From: Vibrio hippocampi
Lineage (GTDB): Bacteria; Pseudomonadota; Gammaproteobacteria; Enterobacterales; Vibrionaceae
Assembly (NCBI RefSeq): GCF_921292975.1
Contig: NZ_CAKLCM010000002.1
Location: forward strand, 620,001-684,000
DNA: 64,000 nt
Direction of reading: 5' to 3'
This document shows, in pieces, positions 1-8,513 of this stretch. The stretch's first letter is position 1. Each line of letters starts with the position of its first letter. The notes below the pieces were generated by a model. It did not search any database. It was not told where the DNA came from and saw only the letters and a list, made by a program, of their open reading frames with translations. Position numbers and translations under genes: made by a program.

Positions 1-2
1 CC

Positions 3-719
3 GCAACGCCGATTGCCAACGCGATAGTGACCACGGCACTCGCCAAGTTTGGCGAAGATTTTGTTGCAGGATACGCGGTCATTGGCCGACTGACTCCGGT
101 CTGCTTTGCTGTGATTTTTGCTTTATCTGGCGCAGTAGGTCCCATTATTGGTCAAAACTATGGGGCTAAACGTATTGATAGGGTGTCAGAAACGTTACGC
201 AATTCATTGATTGTTACTACTGTATATACCTTGCTGGTCTGCGCAATACTCTATTTGCTTCGCGAGCAAGTCGTTCAACTGTTTTCATTAACCGGTGATG
301 CCGCTCTGATTTTGGTTGCCTTTGCCACTTATGTCGCAGTGACGTTTATATTCAATGGGGCCTTATTTGTTGCTAACACCAGTTTTAATAATCTCGGCAA
401 GCCTCTGTATTCGACCGCATTGAATTTAGGTAAAGCCACCTTAGGCACCTTGCCATTTGTTTATCTTGGCGCACAACACCTTGGCGCACTGGGCGTCATT
501 TACGGTCAAGCGCTGGGCAATATTGTGTTTGGGATCTTAGGATTGATCGTGCTGCGTTTTCATCTTAAAGAGTTAAGACAAACCAATGAATGCATCGCCA
601 AACATGACCCGAGTCTGCTTGCGGTCAACTCACAGCCATTCTGTACTCATGATGCGGTATTACTCGAAGATGTGGCTAAAAATGAAGAAGGCTTAGAGCA
701 ACCCTTCTTATCTGGCTAA
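3..719 (+). CDS. MATE-family efflux transporter, C-terminal part (gene enters from left edge)
   Basis: The reading frame is open to the left edge of the window, so only about the last 238 residues of an inner-membrane multidrug/Na+ antiporter are present. The segment has several long hydrophobic helices and the family-like stretch GPIIGQNYGAKR, resembling the second half of MATE proteins. The tail of roughly 45 residues after the last helix (from about RQTNECIAKHD to the stop) is polar and longer than usual. The stop is only 7 bases before the -35 of the next promoter. The substrate cannot be told from sequence. An internal GTG at 27 is not the real start, because coding sequence continues upstream of it. 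Confidence 0.85.
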   Translation, partial: ATPIANAIVTTALAKFGEDFVAGYAVIGRLTPVCFAVIFALSGAVGPIIGQNYGAKRIDRVSETLRNSLIVTTVYTLLVCAILYLLREQVVQLFSLTGDAALILVAFATYVAVTFIFNGALFVANTSFNNLGKPLYSTALNLGKATLGTLPFVYLGAQHLGALGVIYGQALGNIVFGILGLIVLRFHLKELRQTNECIAKHDPSLLAVNSQPFCTHDAVLLEDVAKNEEGLEQPFLSG

Positions 720-726
720 TTTTTTC

Positions 727-758
727 TTGACCTTGGAGTCCACTCCAAGGTTTACAAT
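727..758 (+). promoter_or_regulatory. MerR-family (ZntR/CadR-like) metal-responsive promoter of zntA
   Basis: A -35 TTGACC (727-732) and a -10 TACAAT (753-758) are separated by 20 bp, the overlong spacer typical of MerR-regulated promoters. The spacer holds a perfect dyad with arms ACCTTGGAGT (730-739) and ACTCCAAGGT (742-751). This is the layout known for ZntR/CadR/PbrR operators. The regulator gene is not in the window. Promoter and downstream gene agree with each other, so the call is strong. Confidence 0.88.
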
Positions 759-792
759 TGCCATTATCAACCGCTTTATCAGGATGACCGTT

Positions 793-3135
793 ATGAGCGA
801 TGGCAGCAAAAAGCCTATTTTTCACTCTTTATCCGCAGTGAAACCTTTATCTTCGAATTCGCCGAATCTAAGACCTCAGCAGTCTGACGCCGTTTTATCA
901 CCGAGCCAAGATTGCAGTGGCCAAGCTTGCTGCTCTTCGAGTCAAGCGTCACAGCAACCGCCGCTCTCCGAGGCAACTTCCAGCACGAGGCAATCGCACA
1001 GCCAACACGCTTGGTTTATTCGCGGAATGGATTGCCCTTCTTGCGCCCGTAAGGTTGAGACCGCAGCCACCAATGTGGTGGGCGAGGGTCAGGCAAAAGT
1101 TCTGTTTGCCACTGAGAAATTGCTGGTGAATGTGACGGATGCTGGGCAAATTGCTCAAATAGAAGCCGCAATTAAAAGTGCGGGCTTCACACTCTCTCCA
1201 GTGAATAACAGCGGCGCGACCAAGAAAAATGCCGACACTGATCGCTTTGCGTTTCTCAAATCTAATGGGCATATCCTTGCCATTGTGTTCGGCATGCTTG
1301 CGGCTAGTTTAGCCTCAGCGTATTACCCAGATTACAGCCAAGGAATGTACGCGCTAGTCTGCCTACTCGGTTTGGCGCCTATTGCTTCTAAAGCGATCAA
1401 ACTTGCCAAATCAGGCACCCCATTTGCGATTGAAACCTTGATGAGTGTTGCCGCGGTTGGCGCTCTTTATTTAGGGGAAACCGTCGAAGCTGCGATGGTG
1501 CTGTTGCTGTTTTTAATTGGTGAGCGATTAGAAGCGTTTGCTGCCTCTCAAGCAAGAAGTGGCGTGAAAGCCTTAATGTCTTTGGTGCCTGAAGACGCGA
1601 CGGTATTGGTCGATGGAAAACCAATACAAAAAGCGGCGAGTGAGTTGCAAGTTGGCGATACTCTACAACTGGGTCCCGGAGACCGAATGTGTGCCGACGC
1701 AGAATTGCTGGTGACCAGTGCCAGTTTTGATGAAAGCGCACTGACAGGAGAGTCGCTACCGGTAGAGCGTCAGTTTGGTGACACGATCATGGCGGGTTCG
1801 GTGTTGGTCGATAAAGTGGTGACACTGCGAGTGACGTCAAAACAGGGTGAAAACGCCATCGACAGAATTTTGCATCTGATTGAACAAGCCGAGTCTCATA
1901 AAGCGCCAATCGAACGATTTTTGGATAAGTTCAGTCGTTGGTACACGCCATTAATGATGCTGGTGTCTCTGCTGGTCATCATTACGCCGCCTTTACTGTT
2001 TAGCCAAGATTGGCATACCTGGATCTATCGAGGACTCGCGCTACTGTTAATCGCTTGTCCATGTGCGTTGGTGATCTCAACGCCAGCTGCAATCACCTCA
2101 GGGTTAGCGGCAGCTACGCGCCGAGGCGCTCTGATTAAAGGGGGAGCCGCTTTAGAGCGACTGGGTGCAGTTGAGTCGATCGCTTTCGATAAGACCGGAA
2201 CCTTGACCTTGGGTAAGCCGCAAGTGACGGATGTGGTGGTGATTGACCCGCATTCTAGCCGTGAACAGCTATTATCGTGTGCAGCCGCCATCGAAACGGG
2301 CTCTAATCACCCGTTAGCCGTTTCGTTGCTGCAATATGTTAAACAGCAAAATATCGAGCTACCAATGGCAAACGAGATCAGCGCCAATGCGGGAGTGGGC
2401 GTTCAAGGGCATATTGAGGGCATTTTGTGGCAACTTTCTGCTCCGTCTAAGCTGCCCTTCGATATTGAACAACCAGTGCGTGACCAGATAGAACATATTG
2501 AACAGCAGGGCAAAACCGTGGTGCTGGTGTTGCAACAGCAGCGTGTCGTCGGTCTGATTGCTTGGCAAGATACCGTGAGACAAGAAGCCAAGTTAGCCAT
2601 GAGCGCACTGACTTCTCTTGGTATCAAAGCCACAATGCTCACAGGCGATAATCCTCGTAGTGCGTATGCTATCGCTCATCCTCTTGGCATTGATTACCAA
2701 GCGAGCCTAATGCCTCAAGATAAGGTGACGTTTGTTAACGATATCAACGACACGCATAAAGTCGCCATGGTGGGTGACGGTATCAATGATGCGCCCGCAA
2801 TGAAAGCGGCACACATTGGTGTTGCAATGGGGGGAGGAACGGATGTGGCGCTGGAAGTCGCCGATGCCGCTTTGACGCACAATCGACTGACTGAACTGCC
2901 GGTTATGATTGAACTCTCACGAGCCACTTTACGCAATATCAAGCAAAATATTGCGCTAGCCCTTGGGTTGAAAGGTGTGTTCTTGGTGACTAGTTTGCTA
3001 GGTATCACCGGACTTTGGGTAGCGGTGCTTGCAGATAGTGGGGCAACGGCGATTGTCACGATCAACGCGCTGCGGTTGCTAAGGTTTCGCTCTAAAGTGA
3101 TGCCGATTGAAGAATCGAAAATCTCGGCTAATTGA
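793..3135 (+). CDS. zntA: Zn(II)/Cd(II)/Pb(II)-translocating P1B-type ATPase
   Basis: Exports soft divalent metals across the inner membrane using ATP. Visible in order: a Cys-rich N-terminal stretch (DCSGQACC), one heavy-metal-associated domain with GMDCPSC, membrane helices, the actuator segment with TGES, the CPC metal-site motif in ACPCAL, the phosphorylation site DKTGTLT, TGDN and the hinge GDGINDAP. Length 780 aa is close to ZntA of enterobacteria. The ATG at 793 is chosen because AGGA (781-784) lies 8 bases upstream. A longer reading from a TTG at 727 is impossible, since that codon is inside the promoter -35. Regulation by a ZntR/CadR-type activator is inferred from the promoter. Copper specificity is unlikely given the operator type. 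Confidence 0.93.
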   Translation: MSDGSKKPIFHSLSAVKPLSSNSPNLRPQQSDAVLSPSQDCSGQACCSSSQASQQPPLSEATSSTRQSHSQHAWFIRGMDCPSCARKVETAATNVVGEGQAKVLFATEKLLVNVTDAGQIAQIEAAIKSAGFTLSPVNNSGATKKNADTDRFAFLKSNGHILAIVFGMLAASLASAYYPDYSQGMYALVCLLGLAPIASKAIKLAKSGTPFAIETLMSVAAVGALYLGETVEAAMVLLLFLIGERLEAFAASQARSGVKALMSLVPEDATVLVDGKPIQKAASELQVGDTLQLGPGDRMCADAELLVTSASFDESALTGESLPVERQFGDTIMAGSVLVDKVVTLRVTSKQGENAIDRILHLIEQAESHKAPIERFLDKFSRWYTPLMMLVSLLVIITPPLLFSQDWHTWIYRGLALLLIACPCALVISTPAAITSGLAAATRRGALIKGGAALERLGAVESIAFDKTGTLTLGKPQVTDVVVIDPHSSREQLLSCAAAIETGSNHPLAVSLLQYVKQQNIELPMANEISANAGVGVQGHIEGILWQLSAPSKLPFDIEQPVRDQIEHIEQQGKTVVLVLQQQRVVGLIAWQDTVRQEAKLAMSALTSLGIKATMLTGDNPRSAYAIAHPLGIDYQASLMPQDKVTFVNDINDTHKVAMVGDGINDAPAMKAAHIGVAMGGGTDVALEVADAALTHNRLTELPVMIELSRATLRNIKQNIALALGLKGVFLVTSLLGITGLWVAVLADSGATAIVTINALRLLRFRSKVMPIEESKISAN

Positions 3136-3311
3136 TCACGAGTAGGGTGATTTAATGTGATTGATGTCGAATATTTTATGAAATATAAATGCTACGTTAC
3201 ACCAATAAAGTGACGAAAAGCTTATTTGATTGCTGGGGTTGGTTGGTGGTTTCTCAGACTAATGTGATGAGATTCCGCTACGCTTATCTTACTCTTAGCG
3301 GAGAGCGTAAC

Positions 3312-3359
3312 CGATGTTCACTGAGAGCGATGTTCACTAAGAGCAATGTTCACTAAGTA
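3312..3359 (+). repeat. Three 16-bp degenerate tandem repeats upstream of udp
   Basis: Units begin at 3312, 3328 and 3344; their shared core is ATGTTCACT(A/G)AG. They lie between the zntA stop and udp, about 55 bp before the udp start codon. No binding site is recognised. One of several such arrays in the window. Confidence 0.8.
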
Positions 3360-3411
3360 AGACCATAGCAGATAGAGTCACCGCCTAAATTCGATTTAAT
3401 AGGAGAGTATA

Positions 3412-4170
3412 ATGGGTGCATTTCATATTGGTGTGACAAAAGAAGATCTTCAGGGTGCCACTCTGGCCATTATTCCTGGCGACCCTGCACGGGTAGAGAA
3501 AATTGCCCGCCTGATGGAGCAGCCCGAGTTTCTTGCTAGTCATCGAGAATTTACGCTTTATCGCGCCCGTATCGACGGACAAGCGGTGATTGTTTGTTCA
3601 ACCGGTATTGGCGGGCCTTCTACCTCCATTGCCGTGGAAGAACTGGCACAACTGGGTATTGATACTTTCTTGAGAGTTGGCACTACGGGTGCGATTCAGT
3701 CTGATATTAATATCGGAGATATGATCGTAACCACCGGCTCTGTGCGTTTAGATGGTGCGAGTCTGCACTTTGCACCGATGGAGTTTCCTGCGGTCGCTGA
3801 CTTTGATGTCACGCTCGCGCTTCGAGAGGCAGCCATCGCCTCAGGTGCACAAGTTCATACTGGTATTACTGCATCGAGTGACACCTTTTATCCGGGGCAA
3901 GAGCGTTATGACACGCATACTGGACGTGTAGTAAGACGTTTTCAGGGCTCGGTAGAAGAGTGGCAACAAATGGGGGTGTTAAACCTTGAGATGGAATCAG
4001 CAACGCTGTTGACCATGTGTGCGAGTTCAGGGTTAAGAGCTGGCTGTGTCGCGGGCGTGATAGTGAATCGTACCCAAACAGAAACCCCAGACCATGAAAC
4101 CCTTCGTTTGGCAGAAACTCGCTCTATCAGTGTGGTGGTCGATGCCGCAGCGCGTCTATTAAAACAGTGA
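3412..4170 (+). CDS. udp: Uridine phosphorylase
   Basis: Cytoplasmic enzyme that splits uridine with phosphate into uracil and ribose-1-phosphate (pyrimidine salvage). The 252-residue length equals the family norm. Phosphate-site motif GDPARV is at 23-28, RVGTTGAIQ at 88-96, and the nucleoside-site motif NLEMESATL at 191-199. A strong ribosome site, AGGAGAG, precedes the ATG. The gene stands alone and ends in a bidirectional terminator shared with the convergent CARF gene. Paralogous purine phosphorylases (DeoD) have different N-termini, so Udp is the better name. Confidence 0.94.
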   Translation: MGAFHIGVTKEDLQGATLAIIPGDPARVEKIARLMEQPEFLASHREFTLYRARIDGQAVIVCSTGIGGPSTSIAVEELAQLGIDTFLRVGTTGAIQSDINIGDMIVTTGSVRLDGASLHFAPMEFPAVADFDVTLALREAAIASGAQVHTGITASSDTFYPGQERYDTHTGRVVRRFQGSVEEWQQMGVLNLEMESATLLTMCASSGLRAGCVAGVIVNRTQTETPDHETLRLAETRSISVVVDAAARLLKQ

Positions 4171-4196
4171 AAAAGTTAAACGAGTAAAGCTGAAAT

Positions 4197-4232
4197 AAAA
4201 AAGATCGCTTCATCATCGAAGCGATCTTTTTT
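4197..4232. terminator. Bidirectional terminator between udp and the CARF gene
   Basis: Stem GATCGCTTC (4203-4211) pairs with GAAGCGATC (4218-4226) around a 6-base loop, flanked by A6 on the left and T6 on the right. It can therefore end transcription from both strands. Confidence 0.9.
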
Positions 4233-4240
4233 ATTTGTTC

Positions 4241-4291
4241 AAGGCGACTATCTAAGCAACGTGACTATCTAGTCAAGGCGACTATCGCAGT
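4241..4291 (+). repeat. Three 17-bp degenerate tandem repeats abutting the CARF gene stop
   Basis: Units start at 4241, 4258 and 4275 and share (G/T)GACTATCTA. The array ends at the first base of the stop codon of the minus-strand CARF gene, right behind the udp terminator. Confidence 0.8.
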
Positions 4292-5463
4292 TATGCCAGT
4301 GACAACTGTTCGTCGATACCACCTGCACCGTGGAACCACATTGACAAGTGATGACGCAGATCGGTCAACTCATCGGGACCAATAAGGGCTAAACCGAGAT
4401 CTTCTGCGCGGGTGATATCTTGATGTCGAAGAGGGCGGAAGCTCACCAGCATCGCTCTTGCTTGCAGACCACCGAGTAAGTCACGTAATGATTCTAGCTT
4501 GTAGAGTGTATCATCACCGTCATCGCGCATGCCTTTGGTCTTACATTCAATAATATGCAGCTTATTATTCACCACAGAAGCCACATCAAGTTCATTTCGA
4601 ACCTCTTGCTCTCCTCGTTTACGATAGACTTGAACGTTAAGAGAGTGGTCTTGAATAGTCGGTATCTGATCTTGGATTTGCTTAACGGTACTGTGTACCA
4701 AGTTTTCTAACCACTCACCATTGGAGAAACGGCGCGCATCTTCGTTAACAAAGGTCAGCACTCCAGATTGGTAATGGGCAATTTCAGAGTCAACAAGATC
4801 GCTGATCAACATATTTAGCTCTTTGTAGCCCTGTTGTTTCTCTGAAAGTTCAACGTCGAGTTTTTGTTCTTTACGGCAGGTCGTCGCAAGATAGTTCAGC
4901 GTCGCCAGTCCCGGACCGAGTTCAAACGCATTACTGGCCCATTTTTCGCCAAGTCGATAAAGCTTTTCATCAAGGGTCGGTGGCAGTTGATAGTCACTGA
5001 ATTCCCCCCGAGCCCCAAAAACAGTGAGGTATTCCGAAATAGTAATATGGTCTTGCACTTGGGCGTCTTTTTGACCTTCTGGGTAAAGCCAGCACATTTT
5101 ATCGCTGTTTGGTTCTACCACAAAAATTGGCCAGTGGAATGTCCGAAATACTTCGTAAACAGACAGTAGCCGATGTCTTAAGCCACAACTGGCGTTGAGT
5201 TTCACTTCTTCGTTTTGCTGCTTCAGTCGGTTGGCGAGTTGTTGAATGGCGTGCTTTATTTCTGCGATATTCACGACATCGGGAATTTCAAAAAACTCAC
5301 AGCTAATCCCGCGAGCCGAGAGAACGGTATTGAGTCTCTCGTACATACTGAATTGAGTGTCGACACCAATAAAGATGATGTGCTGACTGACCGTTCTCTC
5401 GTCGAGTAATGGAGTGACTAAGCGAATGGGATCGCGATCAATAATGCCTACGTGAACGGCCAT
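4291..5463 (-). CDS. Solitary CARF-domain PD-(D/E)xK nuclease, DUF1887 (VC1899-like, Card1/Can2 relative)
   Basis: A 390-residue protein with an N-terminal Rossmann-like CARF domain (about 1-140), a middle linker or winged-helix part (about 160-245), and a C-terminal restriction-endonuclease-like fold. Nuclease residues are visible: E250/E253 in GEWLEN, D293 in NELD, and E306-C-K308 in IIECKTKG. This is the architecture of Card1/Can2, which are cyclic-oligoadenylate-activated nucleases of type III CRISPR systems, and of V. cholerae VC1899. There is no cas gene or CRISPR array anywhere in the window. The CARF segment where CRISPR-linked relatives usually carry a TGG(T/N)K-type motif reads NASCGLRH here (90-97), so the ligand may differ. 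Transcribed alone, convergent with udp. Family call is firm; biological role is unknown. Confidence 0.9.
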   Translation of the reverse strand: MAVHVGIIDRDPIRLVTPLLDERTVSQHIIFIGVDTQFSMYERLNTVLSARGISCEFFEIPDVVNIAEIKHAIQQLANRLKQQNEEVKLNASCGLRHRLLSVYEVFRTFHWPIFVVEPNSDKMCWLYPEGQKDAQVQDHITISEYLTVFGARGEFSDYQLPPTLDEKLYRLGEKWASNAFELGPGLATLNYLATTCRKEQKLDVELSEKQQGYKELNMLISDLVDSEIAHYQSGVLTFVNEDARRFSNGEWLENLVHSTVKQIQDQIPTIQDHSLNVQVYRKRGEQEVRNELDVASVVNNKLHIIECKTKGMRDDGDDTLYKLESLRDLLGGLQARAMLVSFRPLRHQDITRAEDLGLALIGPDELTDLRHHLSMWFHGAGGIDEQLSLA

Positions 5464-5560
5464 AAAGTATCCTTCAACAATCGGCTTACTGAAAATGGGT
5501 GTGACGTTATGTCATAAGATATGATGTAAGCCTTATCAATACATATTGTGGCATATAGTG

Positions 5561-5597
5561 AAAAAACAAGAGCAGGTTTTACAAAACCTGCTCTTTA
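5561..5597 (-). terminator. Terminator of the chemoreceptor gene
   Basis: An 11-bp stem, GAGCAGGTTTT (5570-5580) with AAAACCTGCTC (5583-5593). On the minus strand it is followed by a T-rich run (complement of 5561-5569). It lies about 80 bp beyond the minus-strand chemoreceptor stop. Confidence 0.82.
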
Positions 5598-5677
5598 TCA
5601 AGTAATTAAATGGCGCTGGTTAACGATTTATCAAAAGCAGCGCTAAATACCTCATAACTCTCACTGACGATAAGGTG

Positions 5678-7669
5678 TTATAACTTAAAGCGATGTACTA
5701 ACTCGCTCTGTTGGTTTGCTAACAGCGACAAGTTGTCACTGGTCTCAGCTATGGTTGACATTGCATGGTAACTCTTATCTGCGATATAAGTAATTTCTTC
5801 GATATTTTTAGCGATATCGGAAGTGGTTTCACTTTGTTCTGCCGCCGCTTGTGAAATATGAGTACTCATTTGACTGATCTCGATGATCAGAGCCTGAATT
5901 TCCTCCATCGCACTATTGGCATTAGACGCTTGGTCTACCGACTGCTCCATATCCTTCATGCAGCTTTCAATCACGTGCCCAGCACTCTTAGAGCTGGTTT
6001 GTAAGTTGCCAATCATGTTTTCAATTTCGGTGGTCGATTGCGTTGTCTTCTGTGCAAGTACTCGAACTTCATCGGCAACGACCGCAAAGCCACGACCTTG
6101 ATCACCGGCGCGCGCCGCTTCGATTGCTGCATTAAGTGCCAGCAGGTTAGTCTGTTCAGCAATATTGCGGATAACATCTAAGATGCCACCGATTTGACTG
6201 CTCATGCGTTGTAATTCACCTACGGCATCAACAGACTCAGTCAAACGTGATTCAAGCTGGTTAATGGTGCTGATATTGGTATTCATGATCTGACGACCTG
6301 ATTCAGACGCCGATTCAACCTGATGGACTTTCTCTAGCGAGTTTTGCGCGCTATGCGCGACTTCTTGAACAGAATGTGCCATTTCGGTCATAGCGGTGGC
6401 GACGTTTGCTGTCTGTTCTCTTTGCGCATCAAGTTGAGTTTGCGCACTGGCAGAAGTGGTTTGGTTGTCGCTGGCGGTAGTTGTAAGGTCATTAGATGCG
6501 TCGTTAAGCTTGACTAAGACATCATGCAAACTATCTGCAAGGGTATTGATATGGTCGCCAAGACGGCGGAATTCATTGTTATATTTGACTTCAATGCGCT
6601 TGGTCATATCACCATCAGTAAGATCTTCCAGCGTCAACAGCATGCTATTGAGTGGTTGACGTACACTACGGGCAATATGATAACCAATACCGGCGGCGAT
6701 CAACGTGACAATCAGACCAATGCCGATGGCTTTGATAATCCCTTGGTCATAAATTTCGCCGGCTTCAGCAAAAGAGAGGTTCAGGTTTTGCGTGGCAACA
6801 TCATTGAAACTCTTAAGAGTGACCATAGTTTGATCAACTTGGTTGGCTAGGTTTTCGATGTTTTCATACAGTGCGGCACGAGAAATAAGGTAGTCATTGT
6901 GTTGATCTAATACGCCCCCTTTCTCACCAAGGTCTTTGATAAACAGGCTCATGGACTCGCCATAGAGTTCACCAATCTCAGGCATTTTATCAACGATACC
7001 TTGGAAAGATGTTTGCAGTAGGCTGACCGGCTTTTGGTTACGAATCACCGCTTCTTGTACCAATTGGGTATGATTGCTCGCCAGTGCATCTGAAGTGATC
7101 AGCTCGGCATCTTTCATGCGAATAAAGAAACTTTTTGCCATCATTCTGACCGCAATGTTGCGAGAATCATTGACGGACTCTTTCATGTTAACGGAAAGCT
7201 CGGTATTCAAAATTTGGAAGCGGCGCGTTGATTTTTGCACTTGTTCTTGAGAAACAAACATAGATTGGTAGTTGTTCATCGCCGTTTGTGCTTCGAGTGA
7301 GTAGCGATCGCGCGCTTCACGTAATTCACGGATTCTAGTTTCAAGTTCGGGATTACCCGTACTCACCGCGGCAAGTTGATCCAAAACGGTGCCAAACGCA
7401 TCCATTGACTCGGTGAAGTCCTTTCTCCGCGCTTCCATGCGCTCGCTATTTTGCGTTGTTAAAAAGTCCTTAAAAGATTTGTCCGCAGACAACAATTGGA
7501 CACTGGTTTGATTGGAGAGAGAGACCAAAGGTAATGATGACGTCGATACCGAACCAAAATAGTTATGTATCTTACTCATGCCATCTAACATGATCATGAT
7601 GGTGACAACAAAAAGAATGACGATCAGCGTAAAGCCTGCGTACATTCGTCTGATTACAGAACCCTGCAT
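5678..7669 (-). CDS. Methyl-accepting chemotaxis protein
   Basis: Inner-membrane chemoreceptor of 663 residues feeding the CheA/CheW pathway. TM1 is at about 11-30. A long, mostly helical periplasmic sensor spans about 31-310, TM2 about 311-334 and HAMP about 331-385. The cytoplasmic signalling domain contains the conserved hairpin tip with [18 protein letters not shown]. The large all-helical sensor region does not show an obvious Cache or PAS pattern, so the ligand is unknown. Start is supported by AAGGAAG 7 bases upstream. No C-terminal CheR-binding pentapeptide is present; the protein ends HRFKL. Monocistronic. Confidence 0.93.
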   Translation of the reverse strand: MQGSVIRRMYAGFTLIVILFVVTIMIMLDGMSKIHNYFGSVSTSSLPLVSLSNQTSVQLLSADKSFKDFLTTQNSERMEARRKDFTESMDAFGTVLDQLAAVSTGNPELETRIRELREARDRYSLEAQTAMNNYQSMFVSQEQVQKSTRRFQILNTELSVNMKESVNDSRNIAVRMMAKSFFIRMKDAELITSDALASNHTQLVQEAVIRNQKPVSLLQTSFQGIVDKMPEIGELYGESMSLFIKDLGEKGGVLDQHNDYLISRAALYENIENLANQVDQTMVTLKSFNDVATQNLNLSFAEAGEIYDQGIIKAIGIGLIVTLIAAGIGYHIARSVRQPLNSMLLTLEDLTDGDMTKRIEVKYNNEFRRLGDHINTLADSLHDVLVKLNDASNDLTTTASDNQTTSASAQTQLDAQREQTANVATAMTEMAHSVQEVAHSAQNSLEKVHQVESASESGRQIMNTNISTINQLESRLTESVDAVGELQRMSSQIGGILDVIRNIAEQTNLLALNAAIEAARAGDQGRGFAVVADEVRVLAQKTTQSTTEIENMIGNLQTSSKSAGHVIESCMKDMEQSVDQASNANSAMEEIQALIIEISQMSTHISQAAAEQSETTSDIAKNIEEITYIADKSYHAMSTIAETSDNLSLLANQQSELVHRFKL

Positions 7670-8158
7670 AGATTTACTTCCTTAACCCTAAACTACCCAC
7701 TATATAAAAATTACAAATTCGCCTTGGACCTTAGTTTGCTCAATTCAATCACAGTCAATTATTGTCAGTATATGATGAACTTTGTCAGATTGAGCTTGTC
7801 TCTTTTATCGACAAATCTGTCATGCTCTAGAATATATATGACATCTAATGGATGGTTTTATGACCAATGCGGCAAAAACGTAAGAAAAAAGAGTGTTTTG
7901 TACAAAAGTGTTAACTAACAACGATGTCGTATATTGGTTCTGTATGATTACTAGTCGATGGACGTTTCTCTATATTCATCGTTTCTTAAATTGTGCTTAT
8001 CTTTCGCATCGTGCATACTTTGCTGTATCAAATCAGAGAGCAAGAATTTGCTTAAATAGCAGTGTCTTAAAAGCAGTATCTCAAATAAAAGTATCTTGGT
8101 GGATCTGCATACTGTTTTAGAGATTATCAACAATACTCACCTTTTCATGGAGTCACTC
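7670..8158. other. Intergenic region between the divergent chemoreceptor and hinT genes
   Basis: About 490 bp, AT-rich, containing the start regions of both divergent genes and a short tandem repeat at 8051-8097. The open frames that cross it lack ribosome sites and recognisable products. No RNA gene was recognised. Confidence 0.6.
8051..8097 (+). repeat. Three 15-16-bp degenerate repeats upstream of hinT
   Basis: Units start at 8051, 8066 and 8082 with the common pattern C(T)TAAA(A/T)(A)GCAGT(A/G)TCT, the last unit more diverged. The array ends about 60 bp before the hinT start. Confidence 0.55.
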
Positions 8159-8509
8159 ATGGCTGAAGAAACCATTTTTAGCAAAATCATACGCAAAGAA
8201 ATTCCTACTGAGCTGTTGTACCAAGATGACTTGGTCACGGCTTTTCGTGATATCAGCCCGCGAGCGCCAAGCCATATATTGATTGTTCCAAACAAGTTGA
8301 TTCCGACGGTAAACGATATTGAAACGGAAGATGAGCTGGCGATGGGGCGTCTATTTACAGTGGCGAAAAAATTGGCTCAGCAGGAAGGTATTGCGGACGA
8401 TGGTTATCGTCTGATTGTGAACTGCAATTCTCACGGTGGACAGGAAGTTTACCATATCCATATGCATCTATTGGGTGGACGCCCTCTAGGTACTTTGGTT
8501 ACAGGTTAA
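8159..8509 (+). CDS. hinT: Histidine-triad nucleotide-binding protein HinT
   Basis: Cytoplasmic purine nucleoside phosphoramidase of the HIT family, 116 residues. The catalytic triad motif H99-x-H101-x-H103 sits in [10 protein letters not shown], and the N-terminal [10 protein letters not shown] matches enterobacterial HinT nearly word for word. The ATG at 8159 is chosen over an upstream frame extension because TGGAG lies 6 bases before it and the protein then begins exactly like its homologues. First gene of a run hinT-lipoprotein-ycfL-lpoB-thiK. Confidence 0.95.
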   Translation: MAEETIFSKIIRKEIPTELLYQDDLVTAFRDISPRAPSHILIVPNKLIPTVNDIETEDELAMGRLFTVAKKLAQQEGIADDGYRLIVNCNSHGGQEVYHIHMHLLGGRPLGTLVTG

Positions 8510-8513
8510 TGAT

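Noticed and set aside
727..792. Upstream TTG/ATG starts for zntA
   Set aside because: The TTG is part of the -35 element and would lie before the transcript start; the ATG at 784 overlaps the Shine-Dalgarno used by ATG 793.
7724..8120. Open frames of 60-75 codons between the chemoreceptor and hinT
   Set aside because: No ribosome sites, no family resemblance, overlapping on both strands in AT-rich DNA.
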